Source: Massospora cicadina (taxonomy: Eukaryota; Entomophthoromycota; Entomophthoromycetes; Entomophthorales; Entomophthoraceae). From it: a stretch of 64,000 nucleotides of DNA. Under the pieces are notes generated by a model that was given only the letters and a program-made list of their open reading frames with translations, did no database searches and was not told the origin of the DNA. This document shows, piece after piece, positions 46,957 through 59,790 of the stretch. The stretch covers positions 62,001 through 126,000 of the forward strand of contig JAKSZP010002672.1 in the NCBI GenBank assembly GCA_022478985.1, given 5' to 3'. The position numbers and the translations under genes are program-made. Within the stretch, counting starts at the first letter, position 1. Each line of letters starts with the position of its first letter.

Positions 46957-47530
46957 ATGAGCAGGACTAGAGGGGGGATGTCAGACTGATATAGAAGTTG
47001 ACATTATGCACCCTACACTCCATTAGGCTCCAATTTCAGGAAATTAATTTCATAAAATTAATGAAATAAGCTTTCTGAGGGAAGAATGACTTACAGCCAA
47101 GAGGTTATAAATGAAATAACGAAGGCGAATATAAATAATTATTCTTAATTAAGCCGCGAGACAAATATCAACGGCAAGAGTCTCCTGTCTAGGATGAGGA
47201 GAGAATCAGGAATTCTAGGATGCTGGACCAAGAAACCTGAATATGACAGCGAGTCATATACCCTGATGGGGGGAAAACCGGATCCCAGGAAAAAGATTAT
47301 CATGAGTATATCAATCAGCCTAGCACAACAAGAGGTTGTGGGGACCGCACTCTGAGTAGGCAGTAGCAAGGAGGAAGAGGAGGAATGCCATATGCCGAAG
47401 GTCATCCCAAGCAGCGTTGAGTATTGATGAAGTACTCCACTTGAACCAATGAAGTATTTGACCAGGTGTCTGAAGCGGTGTTTCCATGCCTAGTCCTTTT
47501 CTCACTAGAAATCTAGGCAAGAGGGGGATG

Positions 47531-48701
47531 TGTTGGGATTTTTGCCCATATTCCCAGCCTGCTAGATTACCTGGTATTGGTAGGGGAAAAATTCCCTAAG
47601 GTGAAGTGAATTAGAAATTGGTTGACCCAAATTATGGAGGAATAGCTTGGGGGATTTTAGGATATTTATCTGGTCATATCCATCAGGGATTGATCTGGAT
47701 GAATACCTAATATCTCATCAGGTGGAGTGGCTGAAGAAATAAGGGCATCTGATAGTAATTAACTATCAGGTGTACCGATTGGGATTGGTCAGGTTTCATC
47801 ACCAATTTATTGGGAATCTTTAATGAGTTGTGAGGTGAGTGATGCCACCTGCAACTAGCAAATCAATTATTTGCTAGCCAATTATGGATGATTCGCTTGG
47901 ATCAAGAGGAAAATGTTAAGGATACATTTCTGACTCTTTTATTTGAGGTCTTGAGGATGTCTAACATTGGAATCCTAGTCAGGATGGGGAAGACCATTGC
48001 TGCTGAGACGAGGAAGGGTGATTCAACAGCAACAGCTGTTTTTTCATCGAAAGAGGTGTCAGCTGAGGGTTAGACAGCCAAATCCCCTATAAATTTCCTA
48101 GAATTTACTATAACAAAAATCACACAAAACACAAAAAAACACACAAAAACACACTCAAGTACACTCAAGTATTACACTGAAATATACTCACTAATTGACA
48201 CAATTTTATTGTTGGGAAAGAACTAATAAAGAAACTTATTAGTTTGACTGTAGATTTGTTAATAGTTAGACTATCAGCATCTAGCGTTAAGATTCCATCT
48301 TAAGGATATTATTGCAGAAGGCAATAATTGGTAGACTCTCAGAGAAGAGTAGAGATCTGAGCGGGGATCTAGAGATGAAGGGAACCATGGCTAAGGGATT
48401 GCTGACTGACTGTGTGTTGGTCTGGAGGGGACTGTCATCAGAGGATCTTAATAAAGATTGAGTGGACAGGATTTTAGGGAACAAATCCCTAAGAGTGCGA
48501 TATTCAGTATTATCAGAAATACCGGCCAAAGAATTGGGCCTGAAGATAATTCTAACTTGACTACGGATAATAGTCATCATACTATTATCAGATTATATAT
48601 ATTTTTACAACGCGAGGTTCACAAGGAAACTGAACCTGTGCAATAGAAAGATTACTAGGGTTGACCTCCAATAATCAACTCCTAAGAGTAAAATTTTTAC
48701 A
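47531..48701 (+). repeat. Ty3-C 3' LTR
   Basis: A 1171-bp copy of the 41843 LTR, with the same termini, preceded by the purine tract AAGAGGGGGATG. Confidence 0.92.
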
Positions 48702-48706
48702 GCCAG

Positions 48707-50523
48707 TCTCTTGAAAGTTGGTGTTCAGTTACAAATTAACAAGTCTACTTGGTTCAAATCATAGTCTAACAAAAAACAATAATCCACAAGTTACAGAAGC
48801 ATTGTTAGGAACTCTGCTTGGTGGAAGATGTTTGAGAGCTCATTATACTTGAAGGACTAAAGGCCCTATCAGACCTTCTGGGCCCTCATGGGAGCCATGG
48901 GTTTTATGGACCCTCCAGACATTTCAGATCCTTGAAACCAACTAGATACTTGAGCCATGTGTTCCACATTTCCGATTGTTGCTTAGGATCTTTGAAAGGA
49001 AAAGATATATCATCCATGGACCAGGATTTACATATTAGTATGAGAGTAGCTTAGAAATGCAGCGTTTACTCTAATGGAAACCAAAATTGATACAAGCCTC
49101 TTCTTGGAAGTGTAGAAAAGAGAGCTGGAAATCCTGGAACTGACTACTAAATCAACAGATGCTTGATTTTCTTACTTAGAACCTATATGCGGTAACCTTG
49201 AAGTCCAGTTCAGCAATTAAAATGTTAGCTACAGGGCTAATATAATGATATCTAGGTCCTAATAAGCCAGTACAGAAGACCTCATCTGCCACTCTCAATC
49301 AGTGCATAAGTAAACTTCAAGCTATCATGAAAAGCTTATTCTAACAAATTAATAAAATAGGATCATTAAATATATACTGAGACAGGATTTTCTGATAAAG
49401 GTCCTAGCGTTTTGCTTGCTATAAACACCCGCTTATCTCCCATATTGTCTAAATTAAAGACAAGCTTTATGGAGAGGCTATAGAGGGCAAAGGAAGCATA
49501 ATCTATTTATAGAGATCTACTGAAGCAATGGAAGGCAACTGACCCTTAGAAAGAGAAGCACTTGCTCACCTGAATCAGCCAAGAAGCCTTAAAGTAATAT
49601 CGTCCCTCATCTAAAGAATGCCACACCTAGGAATAGGTCAAAACGTTCTAAATTAGTATTTTGGAAGTATCAAACATACTTAAATTAAAAAAGCGGTTAT
49701 AACAATATACAAGCATTAAGATATACCAACTAGATTCTAAATCTATTTTTTTCTTTAGTGCTCAACCTTTAGCCAAAATTAACTAGATTAATTCAGCAAC
49801 TCAACCAATGCTGTGGTCTCAGACATTGAGTCACGTCCTAGGACTCAGCTATATATGCTTGTTCTGAAAATGACCCCACTTAAATTAAAAAAATCTCTGA
49901 ATGAGATCCCTTTGGCCCTGATTAACAAGGAAATGTCCCCTTTGTAGCCTACAATCTGGCTTTTACATGCTGTTTGAGCAAAAAATAAAACAATTGAGCT
50001 TCTATGAATTTACTGTTAGGGTCAATGACACACTTCCAAGAAATCTGGCGAAAATGTGTTGAAGAGGCAGAAAATAGGCTTGTCATTATGAAAAGGAGAC
50101 TCTTTATGTTTTATTTTTCAAAAGCCTCTAACCCAAATTATTTACAACTTGTATAGCTTGACATCACTGATTATAGAGATTTGTAGGAAAGAGATTATTT
50201 CATTTTTTATTTATGAAAAACAATATTGCTTACTCTTAACCTTCCCACAATTCCCTAAATTCTTCACTCTGACTTTACAATTAAGAGATGTGATATACAT
50301 ATAGCTTTAATTTAACAAAATTTATGTCCATATGCTTATTGACAATAAAACTTGGTAAATTTTATCTCATCAAAAATCATAAAAAACATCAAAATTGCAT
50401 CTAAATTATTTCATTATAAAAATATGGTACCTCCAGAACCAAGTGCACTCAGTCTATCAAAGCTTATTCTTGGGATTCTTCCTATATAAGGTAGAAGGCT
50501 TGTCCCAGGGAGATCAACAGATA
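48707..50523. other. AT-rich spacer, nothing recognised
   Basis: No frame longer than about 60 codons with protein-like content was found on either strand, and no terminal repeats. Confidence 0.5.
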
Positions 50524-52296
50524 CTAAAATGTAGGACTTAGATTTATTCGAGGTATGCTGACCAGGGGACAGACAGTACCGATCACAACACTCAAAATGG
50601 CAAAACAAACTACTAACCAGGTGGGAAGCAGAAACTGCTTAACCCACCATGGCAGAGGGTGAGGAGGGGTCAGGGGTTGGTTTTCAGAAAGACCCACCTC
50701 GATCAAGGGGTGTTGGTTACAGTACCAGATCAGAGCAGAGAGCCAGGGCGTTGGGGCATCTGCATAGTGGGGGCTGAGGTCAGCGTAGTAAGAGTTTTCC
50801 ACTTCTGCATCAAGATAATGATGGGAAAGTGTTTCAACAAAAGCTGCGAGGAGAACTTCAGCTTCTTTGCGGGCTTCAGGAAGTTGGGTGAAAAGGGAGA
50901 TACTGTGGCGGGTGATTTTGGCTGAGGGGTTGAATGAAGCAAGCGTTGCGACATTCATAACAGCGATTTCAGCATCATCAAATAGTTTTGAGATGTCACT
51001 GCAGGGAGATTCAGGGAAGTCGGGGGGAAGAAGATGGTGGGCAGGCCATGCTGGAGCTGAGCCACTGACTGGGCCACCGCGGTGCGTAGTTTTGGGCAAT
51101 GAGAGAGGCCACCGCAGCTAAGGCGAGCTGGTGGTCACTTTGGAAGGGGGCTGTATTGGGTAGAGGAGCGAAATGGTGAGGGGTAGGGGTTTCATCAAAG
51201 TCGGGAAGGAAAAATTCTGCCTGACCATAATTGCCATGGCAGAGAGGTTGACCTGTATGCTTACTAATGAGGATATTACCTGATTTATCAGTTTCAGCCA
51301 ATAGATCCCATGGATTTTGGTTCACTGGAATAGTGGCATTTAAATTTGAGTGGGTAGGATTGGGCGAATGGCAGCTGCTTGGGTGTGAATGTTGGTCCAA
51401 GCATTGCTCTGATTGGCTGGCTTAGATTTAGGTGGGAGAGTGAGGATGGAGGTTTTGGGTGGGGCTGATTTTCCATGTGGGCCCACTGAACGAGATTGGA
51501 GGGTGGGAGGGGGCAGCAAAGTGCCCCATACTGAACCTCCAGAGGGGGCTCAGAAGTTGCATCTGCGGATTTGGCCTTAGGGCACGCTCTTTTTGCATGG
51601 TCGATGCCAAAGCAGAGGGAACAAATCTGCCTACCATTATCGACTCAAGCCCAAAAGAAATGATCTGGCGCTGCAGCCACACTAGCGCGGGGTGGGATTT
51701 GTTGGGCTATGGTAGGGTGGTGTGGTATGATGGTGGCTGTTGCACGAGGAGCAGCAAGGCGTTCTGCACCAGATGGAATGGCAAAGATGAGGTTGGGCTG
51801 AGTGCCATAAGCCATGAGCCCCGCGACCAACTGGTCATACAAAACCTGGGGTGGAAGGTGGGATGGGAGATTTGCAAAGGATACCACTAGCGTGGTGTCT
51901 GAAGGGAGGCGAGTACGGGTTGTGGGAATGTGGGTTTTTTTATAAATTAGAGGAGTTTGTGCTGCCGCTTCAGCATCCTCCTCAGATTGGAACCCAACGT
52001 CAAAGTAGCCCTTAAAAGGGCGGAAGTCTATAAAGCCAGCTGGCGCAAAGGCTGTAGTGGCTAGGTCAATAATTGCCTTATCAGCATATGGGAACAAACG
52101 CCCATAGTCCACTCTGAGGCAATAGCGGATAGCAGAGCGAGGGAGGGCGAGAGGATGGGGGCGAGAAGGGTGGACGCGCGCCAGGTGGAGCGCTAAGTCC
52201 CGTGGGGGACAAAACGGTTGGAAGCAGTGGGCGGGCTGTTTGAACCCGTCCAAACGCGCTTGCCTGCAGGGCGGAAAACGCTAGGTGGGGGTGCAC
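50524..52296 (-). pseudogene. LINE ORF1 (gag-like) protein of H2, nearly complete
   Basis: Block order: N-terminus with FCPPRDLALHLARVHPSRPH and LRVDYGRLFPYADKAIIDLA (51645-52253), FKGYFDVGFQSEEDAEAAAQ, DTTLVVSFANLPSHLPPQVL, PSGAERLAAPRATATIIP; one in-frame TGA (after DHFFWA, probably from CGA); zinc knuckle CSLCFGIDHAKRAC (CCHC complete, about 51580-51625). A shift leads to NPWDLLAETDKSGNIL (51011-51400). A second shift leads to the C-terminal block FNPSAKITRHSISLFTQLPE and ARKEAEVLLAAFVETLSHHY (50524-51099). It is the best-preserved copy of this protein here. Its likely role is RNA binding in the LINE ribonucleoprotein. Confidence 0.82.
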
Positions 52297-52446
52297 TGCT
52301 ACCCCACACTGGGGTGGCAGGCGGCAGAGCCAAGGACATCAAAGAATAGGTTTTTGGGCAGATGGCTGTAGATAAATAAACTTAAATTTAAAATAGCTCA
52401 AAAGTGACTTTGAGCGGTTAAAGAGAGTTCCTAAAATGTAGGACTT
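50524..52446 (-). mobile_element. Full-length ORF1-only LINE (H2) with 16-bp TSD
   Basis: The element spans 50540-52430 between perfect copies of CTAAAATGTAGGACTT (50524-50539 and 52431-52446). On the minus strand it starts GAACTCTCTTT (H1 starts AACTCTCTTT) and ends with GGTACTGTCTGTCCCCTGG and CAGCATACCTCGAATAAA, the LINE/SINE tail. It encodes only an ORF1-type protein. The size, about 1.9 kb, is the same as H1. Confidence 0.9.
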
Positions 52447-54240
52447 GATTTCCAAGAAGCTCAAATGGTCCCATAAGTCCCAGATTAAGTTTCAGTTTTA
52501 TATCAACAATTTAGGTTATTATTTAGAAAGTACTTTAATTACTCTAAATTGGTCAATAAGCATTCTAACCATATTTGTGAATATTTTACCTAATTTTGAG
52601 ACCGCATTCTCATGATTCCAGCATCAGTGGCCTAACAATCCCAATATCCTTATCAGCTGTTCATTCTGGAAGCTAGCAAGTTGGACATCTAAACATGAAC
52701 TATTGGAAGAACTCCTACTAGAGGTTAATCTAATTTATCTTATGCTATAAAACTATTACTAGGAAATCAAAAAACTCAGCTGCCCTTTCAGGTGGAACGC
52801 AATGATGGACAAACTATTTGGGAATCATAATTGACTAATGAATCACTTCCTTGAAAATCTCAGTATATCATGTTTACCCTTTCCCTTTCAACTGTGCTAT
52901 AAATAGTACTGTCTTCTTTTTAAATAAAGTGCCTTTTCAGGGTATATTTTAATTATCTTATTTTCAATTAATTTTTTTCCTATTTTAATAAATAAAGTTT
53001 ATCCATTGCTTCTTATGAAGCACCTGTCCTCTCATCTAATTGTGATGCACTAAGCTCCTGTATTCAGCCACTATGTTGGGCTCCCACATGCTTGCACCTG
53101 CGAGGCATCTGGAAGAAGCTCAACATTTACTTTTTTATCCACACCTTGTTTGGTAGAAGCCATCAGTCACTCCAACCATGTCCTATAAGATCTAAGATAC
53201 ATTCTACTATTAGGTAATAAGTTCTATATAAGTTTGCCGCTATATCATGGAAGTTACATGGCTTTTCAGTCCTTTTTAGAACATTGGTTACCATTAATAT
53301 TGAATACAATAAAAAATTTGATTAGGGTGTCAAGGCTATGCCTGCTTAATATATAAAGACAACCAAGAAAAGCACATCAATTACCACACACAAGGGCCCC
53401 AAGTTTGAAAGCCACCGCTGGTGGACAATAGTCATAAAGGGATGCCTCAGTATGCTCTGGAGCTAACGCCAGAACCACATATAGCGCAGGCTATTATTAA
53501 ACTTAAGTCCATGTGAACATATTGGCTAGACACCTATAATATTTGGTGTAGAAAACCTCTCATTAAAGGATGCATTAAAAAATAGGAATTCTTTACCCTG
53601 CCTATAAAAAGCTAATTTTGGTATTGATAGTCAATCTCACCTCAAAACTTTGAGTATTAAAACACAATAGCATACATAATCCTGCTGTTGATTTGTAAAA
53701 TCTCTAGCTTTCAAGACTCTAAAGGTATATGTGGCTTCAGCCTAGAACAGTCCACATCCGCGGCTCTAGTAGAGGCTTCTTACAGATAAAATTCTATTTA
53801 TGTAAAGTAGAATAAGGCTGTAGAATAAATGTAGAATTACTACAACCTTTTCTCAACCATCTCATACAACTTTGAGGAATGAAGGGAGTGGCTTACTGCA
53901 TCAAAATGATAGAAACACCATTAAAAAGAGCTCAACCTTATTATAAAATTTAAGACAAAGAATTTGTAAAAAACTGATAATTGAATTAAAATTGATTTAA
54001 GTTTAAGTTATTAAAGAGTTTAGTCCAAATTAAAAACTACTGAAAAGTGAATTTATTGACCAAACCCATTTTTTGCAATGGTACAATGACCCATTCAGAA
54101 TCAGAAGGACCCCAATGATTCAAAGGTTCTGGAATCTTTTAAAACTAATAACAAAGGGCTTACTTCACAAAGGGTATTAAATTTTGTAACAGAAGCATTT
54201 CCTACTCGACCTAGAAGCATTTGTCATTTCTGAGTAAATA
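52447..54240. other. AT-rich spacer, nothing recognised
   Basis: No supportable gene or element termini. Only short frames and simple AT-rich sequence. Confidence 0.5.
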
Positions 54241-54516
54241 TAATACACTATATCCTCATGCCCCATGTTGCTGATGCCCCTACCCCTATGTTGTCCACCA
54301 TGGTCCGCCAGCTAAAGCGGGTGCCAGACAAAAGTTTCCCCAAAGCTTCCTCGCCTTCTGATATGGCTTCCTAGGCTGATAACCTAGGGGCTACATTAAA
54401 CATTTTTGTAATTTATGATAATCCCTTTGTTTGGCCCATTTGAAAATAAAGATGCGTGGCGGCTCCCCCTTTTGGGTTGGGCACCACCAGTGCTAAAAAA
54501 TAATACACTATATCCT
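54241..54516 (+). mobile_element. Small retroposed insertion with perfect 16-bp TSD and A-tail, probable mRNA retrocopy
   Basis: The insert is 54257-54500 (244 bp), flanked by exact copies of TAATACACTATATCCT (54241-54256 and 54501-54516). It ends in AAAAAA and is GC-richer than its flanks. Its first 110 bp are open in one frame, LSTMVRQLKRVPDKSFPKAS and SPSDMAS, then a TAG at about 54372. An AT-rich stretch with AATAAA (near 54446) follows, like a 3' UTR. It lacks the SINE tail and any tRNA-like boxes. I read it as a 5'-truncated host mRNA copied by LINE machinery. The parent gene is unknown, and an unrelated SINE is possible. Confidence 0.7.
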
Positions 54517-55930
54517 ATATCACAATTAGTTATATAACAAATAATGTGCCTTATTACCTTAGTCAATAAAATCCTGTTAAGAAAGATGATGGGCTGCAAA
54601 GTTGATATTACTGTAGCCTTTGAAGGACTCACCAAATTTTCCGGATTTCTGATAATTTGTGCACCCTTCTAGGTGCTTATGAGACTACCTAGGAAAACAT
54701 AATTTCAAGGAAATGAATTTTTAGAGATGACTAAACTCTGATAAATGATGGCATGAGTACAATAAAATGGGTACACTACTTTAACCATGTATTCCTAACC
54801 ATAGTATGAGAGAAGTACAATGTAAAGCGTCAACAAATTTTATTCTTATAGCTCTAACTTTACAAAAGATTAGCTTTAGCCAGCTGAAGTGATTATTCTT
54901 GTAAAAAGCTTTAATACATGGCACTTTACATCTGAAGGATGGACAAGTAGAGCTTACACCTCCATAGCCACTCATAACCTTATGTAAACTTATTCACCAG
55001 CAATTCTCTCAAACTATAAAATGGGTTTTCCTGAACGGATTCCTATCTTTGTAGTTTCTACATGCTGATATTTATCTTAAGATGTAACTTCTGAGATTGT
55101 ATCACAAGATATTTAAAAATTGGTTTTATCAAGCAGCTCTATTCCCACCTTGTTGTTTTGAATAAAACTGCCTCTAATTTGAAAAAGATAAAAGAGAAGC
55201 CATACTTGACAATTTGATTGTTACAAATAAATTTGAAGGTCAGATTATAAGAAATAAAAATAGATTGTGTATATTACAAAAATGAGGTACTAACATATTC
55301 TAAGTGCCACTACCTCATCCAACAATGATTCAAAATCTGTTACTTAGTTAACGCCCATATTGCTTAAATAAATAACAGACAATGCTCAAATCTCAAAATT
55401 TATCAATTAGATTAACCATCTAGATTAACATGAAATTCTTCCCAGTAAAAGAGGTATGCATAAAAGAATGAACTCAAGCATTTGATTGCCCTATGGGATT
55501 AGGATAAAGAGGATCGCCAAGAACACATGGGACTCCAAAGCCAACTGAATCCTCTGTTCCAACAAAACCTCCTAGAATAGTGGTCCTCATATCATTGCCT
55601 TGCCTTTTGATCCTCCAATGAGGTTATAACAAATCCTGATTTTTAGATTATATTGTGAACCAAGAATGATAATTGTGGGCCTTGTCTCAGGTAATTGGAT
55701 GAGTATTAGTAAGACTACTTAGACCCTTACTTGATTTTGGAAGCACTTTGTGATGTGGTTGCTAATATTCACCATTATTGCGCGGACATATGTACTAACT
55801 AAAGAGACCACCAATCTACTATAGATTACATAATTTATTAACTCACCTTGTTACTAAAAGCACTAGAAATCAACAGTGAGATGTGCGGCATAAGATCAAC
55901 AATCATGATGAAAATTTTAAAATTTACCAA
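54517..55930. other. AT-rich spacer, nothing recognised
   Basis: No protein-like frame or repeat boundary was found. Confidence 0.5.
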
Positions 55931-56390
55931 ACCATTGTGATCAGGGCATCCAATAATCATGTGAATCAATATTGCGAAGGTTTTTGAAGATTTCAACTCC
56001 CTTTTTCAGCAACTTGATTACACTAGTATGCAGGCTAATGTACCTGAGAATAAACTCTCATAAGCAAAATGATCTTCTACCCTATATACACATGATTTCA
56101 ACTCCTGTAGATTCTTTTGATCCTAAGTACAAGGAGAAGTATGTCCCAGTTAAGGAGAGTATCCAGACATTCATATATAATTTATATGAAGAGGCTATGA
56201 GTTTAAATCAGGACACTGACAGTAATATGGTCCATCATATACAATCCTGCCTTAAAGGTGCCTTCTGAGAAATAATAATGCCTCATTATAAGAAATGCAC
56301 TATTGGGAATAAGAAAAGGAGGCCCTCATTTAAAATTTGGCAGCAATATGTCCTTCTCTAAAATAAAACAAGCCTTTTTGTTTATGTATT
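55931..56390 (+). pseudogene. Possible Ty3-type gag fragment
   Basis: The frame 55972-56268 includes FDPKYKEKYVPVKESIQTFI and YNLYEEAMSLNQDTDSNMVH. The second half resembles the Ty3-B capsid block (NESIRDFADRFYYEAQVLLR) in spacing and in KESIQ/NESIR and YNLYEEA/FYYEAQ. No LTR or pol lies beside it. Weak similarity by eye only. Confidence 0.4.
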
Positions 56391-56599
56391 CTAAGAAAGA
56401 AGAATTGTACTCAAACTTGCTAGCCATTCATATATAAGGCCTAGGACCAGGAGTCCTGTGATTGGGTTACAATAGGGTATGCAATAGTTGCCATGGTATC
56501 CACTTTTCTCTAAACAACACAAGCTTATGTTACAATTTAGATTGGTAAAGAAGAACTTTAAGTTGATTATTTGATTTAATTTAATTTTATGCGAGGAAG

Positions 56600-57452
56600 G
56601 CCAACCATGGGATGGACACTTCCGAATTTGATCTGAAAGAGACAAAACTTTATTAACAGGGAAGGCACCCCAGAGAAGCGATGCTATCTCTTGTTGCCAG
56701 CGGGAACGCCACTTATGGGGAGGGGGAGGGAACGTGTGAAGGGGCCATAGCCACAATTGAACACGTGTGGAGGAAAGGGTCTGATTTGATGAACCAAACT
56801 GGGAACCAGGAGGAGACCAGCTGTCAGCGACGCGGTGGGAGGTATCCAAACATCCACGCCTGAAAGTGGTCAACCAAATGAGACTGGAATCTGTGGACAG
56901 CTTCTGGGAGGGTGGGGATGGAGCCTGCGATGGCATCCAAGACAATCGTGTGGATAGTCCACATGGCGATTGCAACCACCAGAGCATGGAGGGAGGGTGG
57001 AAGGGGGAGGCCATTGATAAAGCAAACATATCTCTTGACAGACTGAAGGGATGTGTTTGATCCTGGCCCAGCAGACGTTTAACTTCGCGCCATATCACTT
57101 TAGAGGTAGAAAATTTCTCCAAGCGGTGGAACAGCGTTCCATACTAGCCATACATGACGCAGGATGAGTGTAAAGCGTTAGAGCGCTCAGCCATATGGTA
57201 CACCCGCCTCAGGTAGCGCCACACATGGGAACGGATTTGAGGCTGCAACAGAGGATGGTGTGCGTATTTCCAGATAGTTTTTTGGGTCTCAATGGAGTAA
57301 GGGATGTCCATCATGTCCAGGTAGTCCACCCTGGATAGGACATGGGGCCGTGTGAGGGTCACGCCATCTTGGATGGGCAGCCCCTGTACCTCTTGTGTGA
57401 ACTGAGGAGAGGTGCGGCCTCTCTGGGCTGTGTGTCCACTAATACGAATTCT
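56600..57452 (-). pseudogene. LINE-b ORF2 C-terminal domain
   Basis: In shifting frames the minus strand reads WRYLRRVYHMAERSNALHSS, TSKVIWREVKRLLG and then LHALVVAIAMWTIHTIVLDA and PEAVHRFQSHLVDHFQAW. Fungal LINEs often end in a Cys/His zinc-binding region here. Only part of it is visible (SSCVMYG, then a stop). LINE-a shares the LHAL...WTIHTIVL block, which supports its being coding. Confidence 0.7.
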
Positions 57453-58740
57453 CTACTCAGCGCTCCGCATGGAGAGGAGTATTCGTTTGTAGTGGGTTTT
57501 AGTCCCGTGAGGACCTGTGGCTGATGGGTGTGAAGCCATGTATTTCATCAGGGAGTGAGGGTTCGATGGATTGTTGAGGCCCAGGGCGCGGAAGAAGTTG
57601 GAGCAGGCCGCGCGGGACCAGTGTTGGGAGGGGAGCGTAGGGGTGGTGACGGCCGCAATCCAGGTGCCCAGGATCTTGGCAGCATGGGATTTGAAGTCAA
57701 GCAGGCCCATGCCACCATGATGATGAGGGCCAAACATGACCTCTAGCCATACTGGTGGTGGGCGGCCTGACCAAAGCCATCCTTGAAGCAGGGCATACAA
57801 GGATTTGAAAAAGCTTGGGGAGAAGGGGATGGCGTGGGATCCAAACCAGACTTTGGAGAGGAGCATAGAGTTGGCTAAAACAACCCTGCCAGTAAGGGAA
57901 GTAGGGTGGGCTCTGAGGGCGGCGATGCGCTTTATCATGTTGTCTAGAATATGACTTTCCATTACTGCTAATGCATACCCGCCTGCCTCCACCCACACGC
58001 CCAGATGGCGGAATGGCCCTATGGTAGGCCGTAGCATGAAGGGGAGCACCAGTGGGGCGGTGTGGGGTGAGCTGGGAGGGCGAGCACGTGTGCGAGCAGA
58101 TGGGCCAGGCTGGGCACTGGTTGCTGGGGCCCAGCAGGTTTGATACTGACCAAGGAGGATGATTTCGGTTTTGGAAGCATTCAGTGCAGCGTTACTTACC
58201 CGGGAATACTCCTGGATGAGAGCTTCAAGTGCGTGTGCATCTTTATTATTAGACACCCCAACCACACAGTCATCTGCAAACGCCATCATCTTGACTGGGG
58301 CTTGGCCTGGCACATGGACCACAGTGAGTTGAGCATTCACGTTTTGAAGTAGTGGGTCAAGGCTGAAGTTGTATAAGAGTGGGCTAAGGGGGTCCCCTTG
58401 TCGCAAGCCCCTTTGAGGGCGGACTACTTCTGTTAGGAAGCCAGGGCCACGTACTGCCATTGTTGCAGATTCCGTGAGCAACATCACCCAGTTGATGAAG
58501 CGAGGGGGTAAGCGGAATTGATGGAGGCAGGCCCTGAGGTATTCCCAGTTTACTCTATCATAGGCCTTCTGTTGGTCCAAGAATACAAGTGCCCCAGAGG
58601 TTTTGGACTGGCATGCGTTAGCCACAGAGTGCACGTTGTCCCAAATCGACCTTCTGGGCATGAAACTGAATTGTTCTGGGGAGATGATGGCAGATGCTAC
58701 AATCCCTAAACGGTTAGCCATGATTTTAATAAAATTTTTG
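57453..58740 (-). pseudogene. LINE-b reverse transcriptase (ORF2)
   Basis: A clean 422-codon frame. Motifs: FSFMPRRSIWDNVHSV, ALVFLDQQKAYDRVNWEYL (catalytic Asp, motif A), PQRGLRQGDPLSPLLYNFSL, KMMAFADDCVVGVS (catalytic FADD, intact), NASKTEIILLG and FRHLGVWVEAGG. The thumb and downstream region follow to 57453. The start of the domain, LFKKGDNLDLANWRPISLTN with TDTKI, is in another frame at 58706-58830, so one frameshift lies near 58735. It would carry out target-primed reverse transcription. Confidence 0.92.
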
Positions 58741-59790
58741 TATCCGTGTTAGTTAAAGAAATGGGGCGCCAGTTGGCTAAGTCTAGATTGTCCCCTTTCT
58801 TGAAGAGTGTGACAGTGAAGGCCCTCTTGTCCTCCTGGTAGGAGGCGCGTTTCCAGAAGGCTCTGGTTAAGTGAGGCAAGCAGTAGTGGGGATATATATT
58901 TGAAGTACTTTTTATAGAATTCATATGGAATGCCATCTGGGCCTGGGCATTTCCGGTTTGGTGCACCATGGATGGCTGTCCATGATTTGTTTGAGTAATC
59001 AAATTCATTATTTCTGGGTATTAGGAAATGGTGCAGATGTGGGTTTGGTCGAGAAATTCCGCCACTTTGGCCAGCTGCATTGGATTGGATCGGTATAACT
59101 TGGAGTAATACTTTTTGTGTTTCAATTGCCACTTTGGCTGGCGTATCTGCGATGGAATCATCCAATCTTTGCACCTGTGTGCAGGCCACACTCTGGCGTG
59201 GTGCGAAATTGTTTTTAAAAAAATATGCGGTGCACTTGTCGCCCTCTGTAATGCATTTGGCCCTGTACTGAATGCAAACCCAATGTTTGTGTCGCCTTTT
59301 GAGTGCGTTGAGGTGGGCGGCTGCCTCTGCCCACTTCCAGCCCCATGCAGGGCTGTATCCTGTGGCTGGGATGTTGGACTCCAGGTGTGCCAACTCTGCC
59401 AGAGTGCGCGAGATGATGGATGATGTGGTTCATGAGCGTCGGGAGGAGAGGAGGAAAGAGTGGCGGATGGTATCCTCTTTGAAGGCTGCCCATGTGGAGA
59501 CGGGTTCTGCACAAAATGGTGTAACAAACTCTTTTCTAAAAGTTGCTAATTCCACCCAAGTGGAAAATCCTGGTGACGCAAGTTTGGGAGGGCGGAGTTT
59601 GCACCAATGTGGGGCCTTAGCCACTGTGACAGGTAGGTGGTAGGTTATCAAGACCAGCTGGTGGTCGGAGAATATGATTTTTGTTGTTTTGAAGTGGGAA
59701 ATGTGGGGTTGGAATTTCGCCAGCATAAGGATAAGGTCTATGAGGGTCATGGACCTTAATTGGCTGTTGTGGATGTGGGGTCACATCATG
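58741..59790 (-). pseudogene. LINE-b ORF2 linker between endonuclease and RT
   Basis: The frame 58749-59393 holds RAKCITEGDKCTAYFFKNNF, ACTQVQRLDDSIADTPAKVA, GISRPNPHLHHF and APNRKCPGPDGIPYEFYKKY, the usual lead-in (PGPDGIPYEFYK) to a LINE reverse transcriptase. Farther upstream, the frame 59430-59750 shows LIDLILMLAKFQPHISHFK and LVLITYHLPVTV, typical of the endonuclease end. Several overlapping frames, so at least two shifts. Confidence 0.8.

Larger units (their letters stand above)
41843..48701 (+). mobile_element. Ty3-C: LTR element with most of pol deleted
   Basis: LTRs at 41843-43004 (1162 bp) and 47531-48701 (1171 bp) start TGTT(A/G)GGATTTTTGCCC and end TTTTTACA. Flanking GCAAG (41838-41842) and GCCAG (48702-48706) fit a 5-bp TSD with one change. 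The primer-binding site TGGTGCTCACTA (43008-43019) is the same as in Ty3-B and the polypurine tract is AAGAGGGGGATG (47519-47530). The interior has a decayed gag, the first third of reverse transcriptase joined to the second half of the integrase core, and minus-strand frames. It is a non-autonomous derivative. Confidence 0.9.

Noticed and set aside
50659..51121. Plus-strand frames of 84-88 codons
   Set aside because: They are antisense to the H2 ORF1 C-terminal block and have no protein-like features of their own.
57555..59643. Several plus-strand frames of 60-123 codons
   Set aside because: All are antisense to the LINE-b ORF2 reading frame with intact reverse transcriptase motifs.
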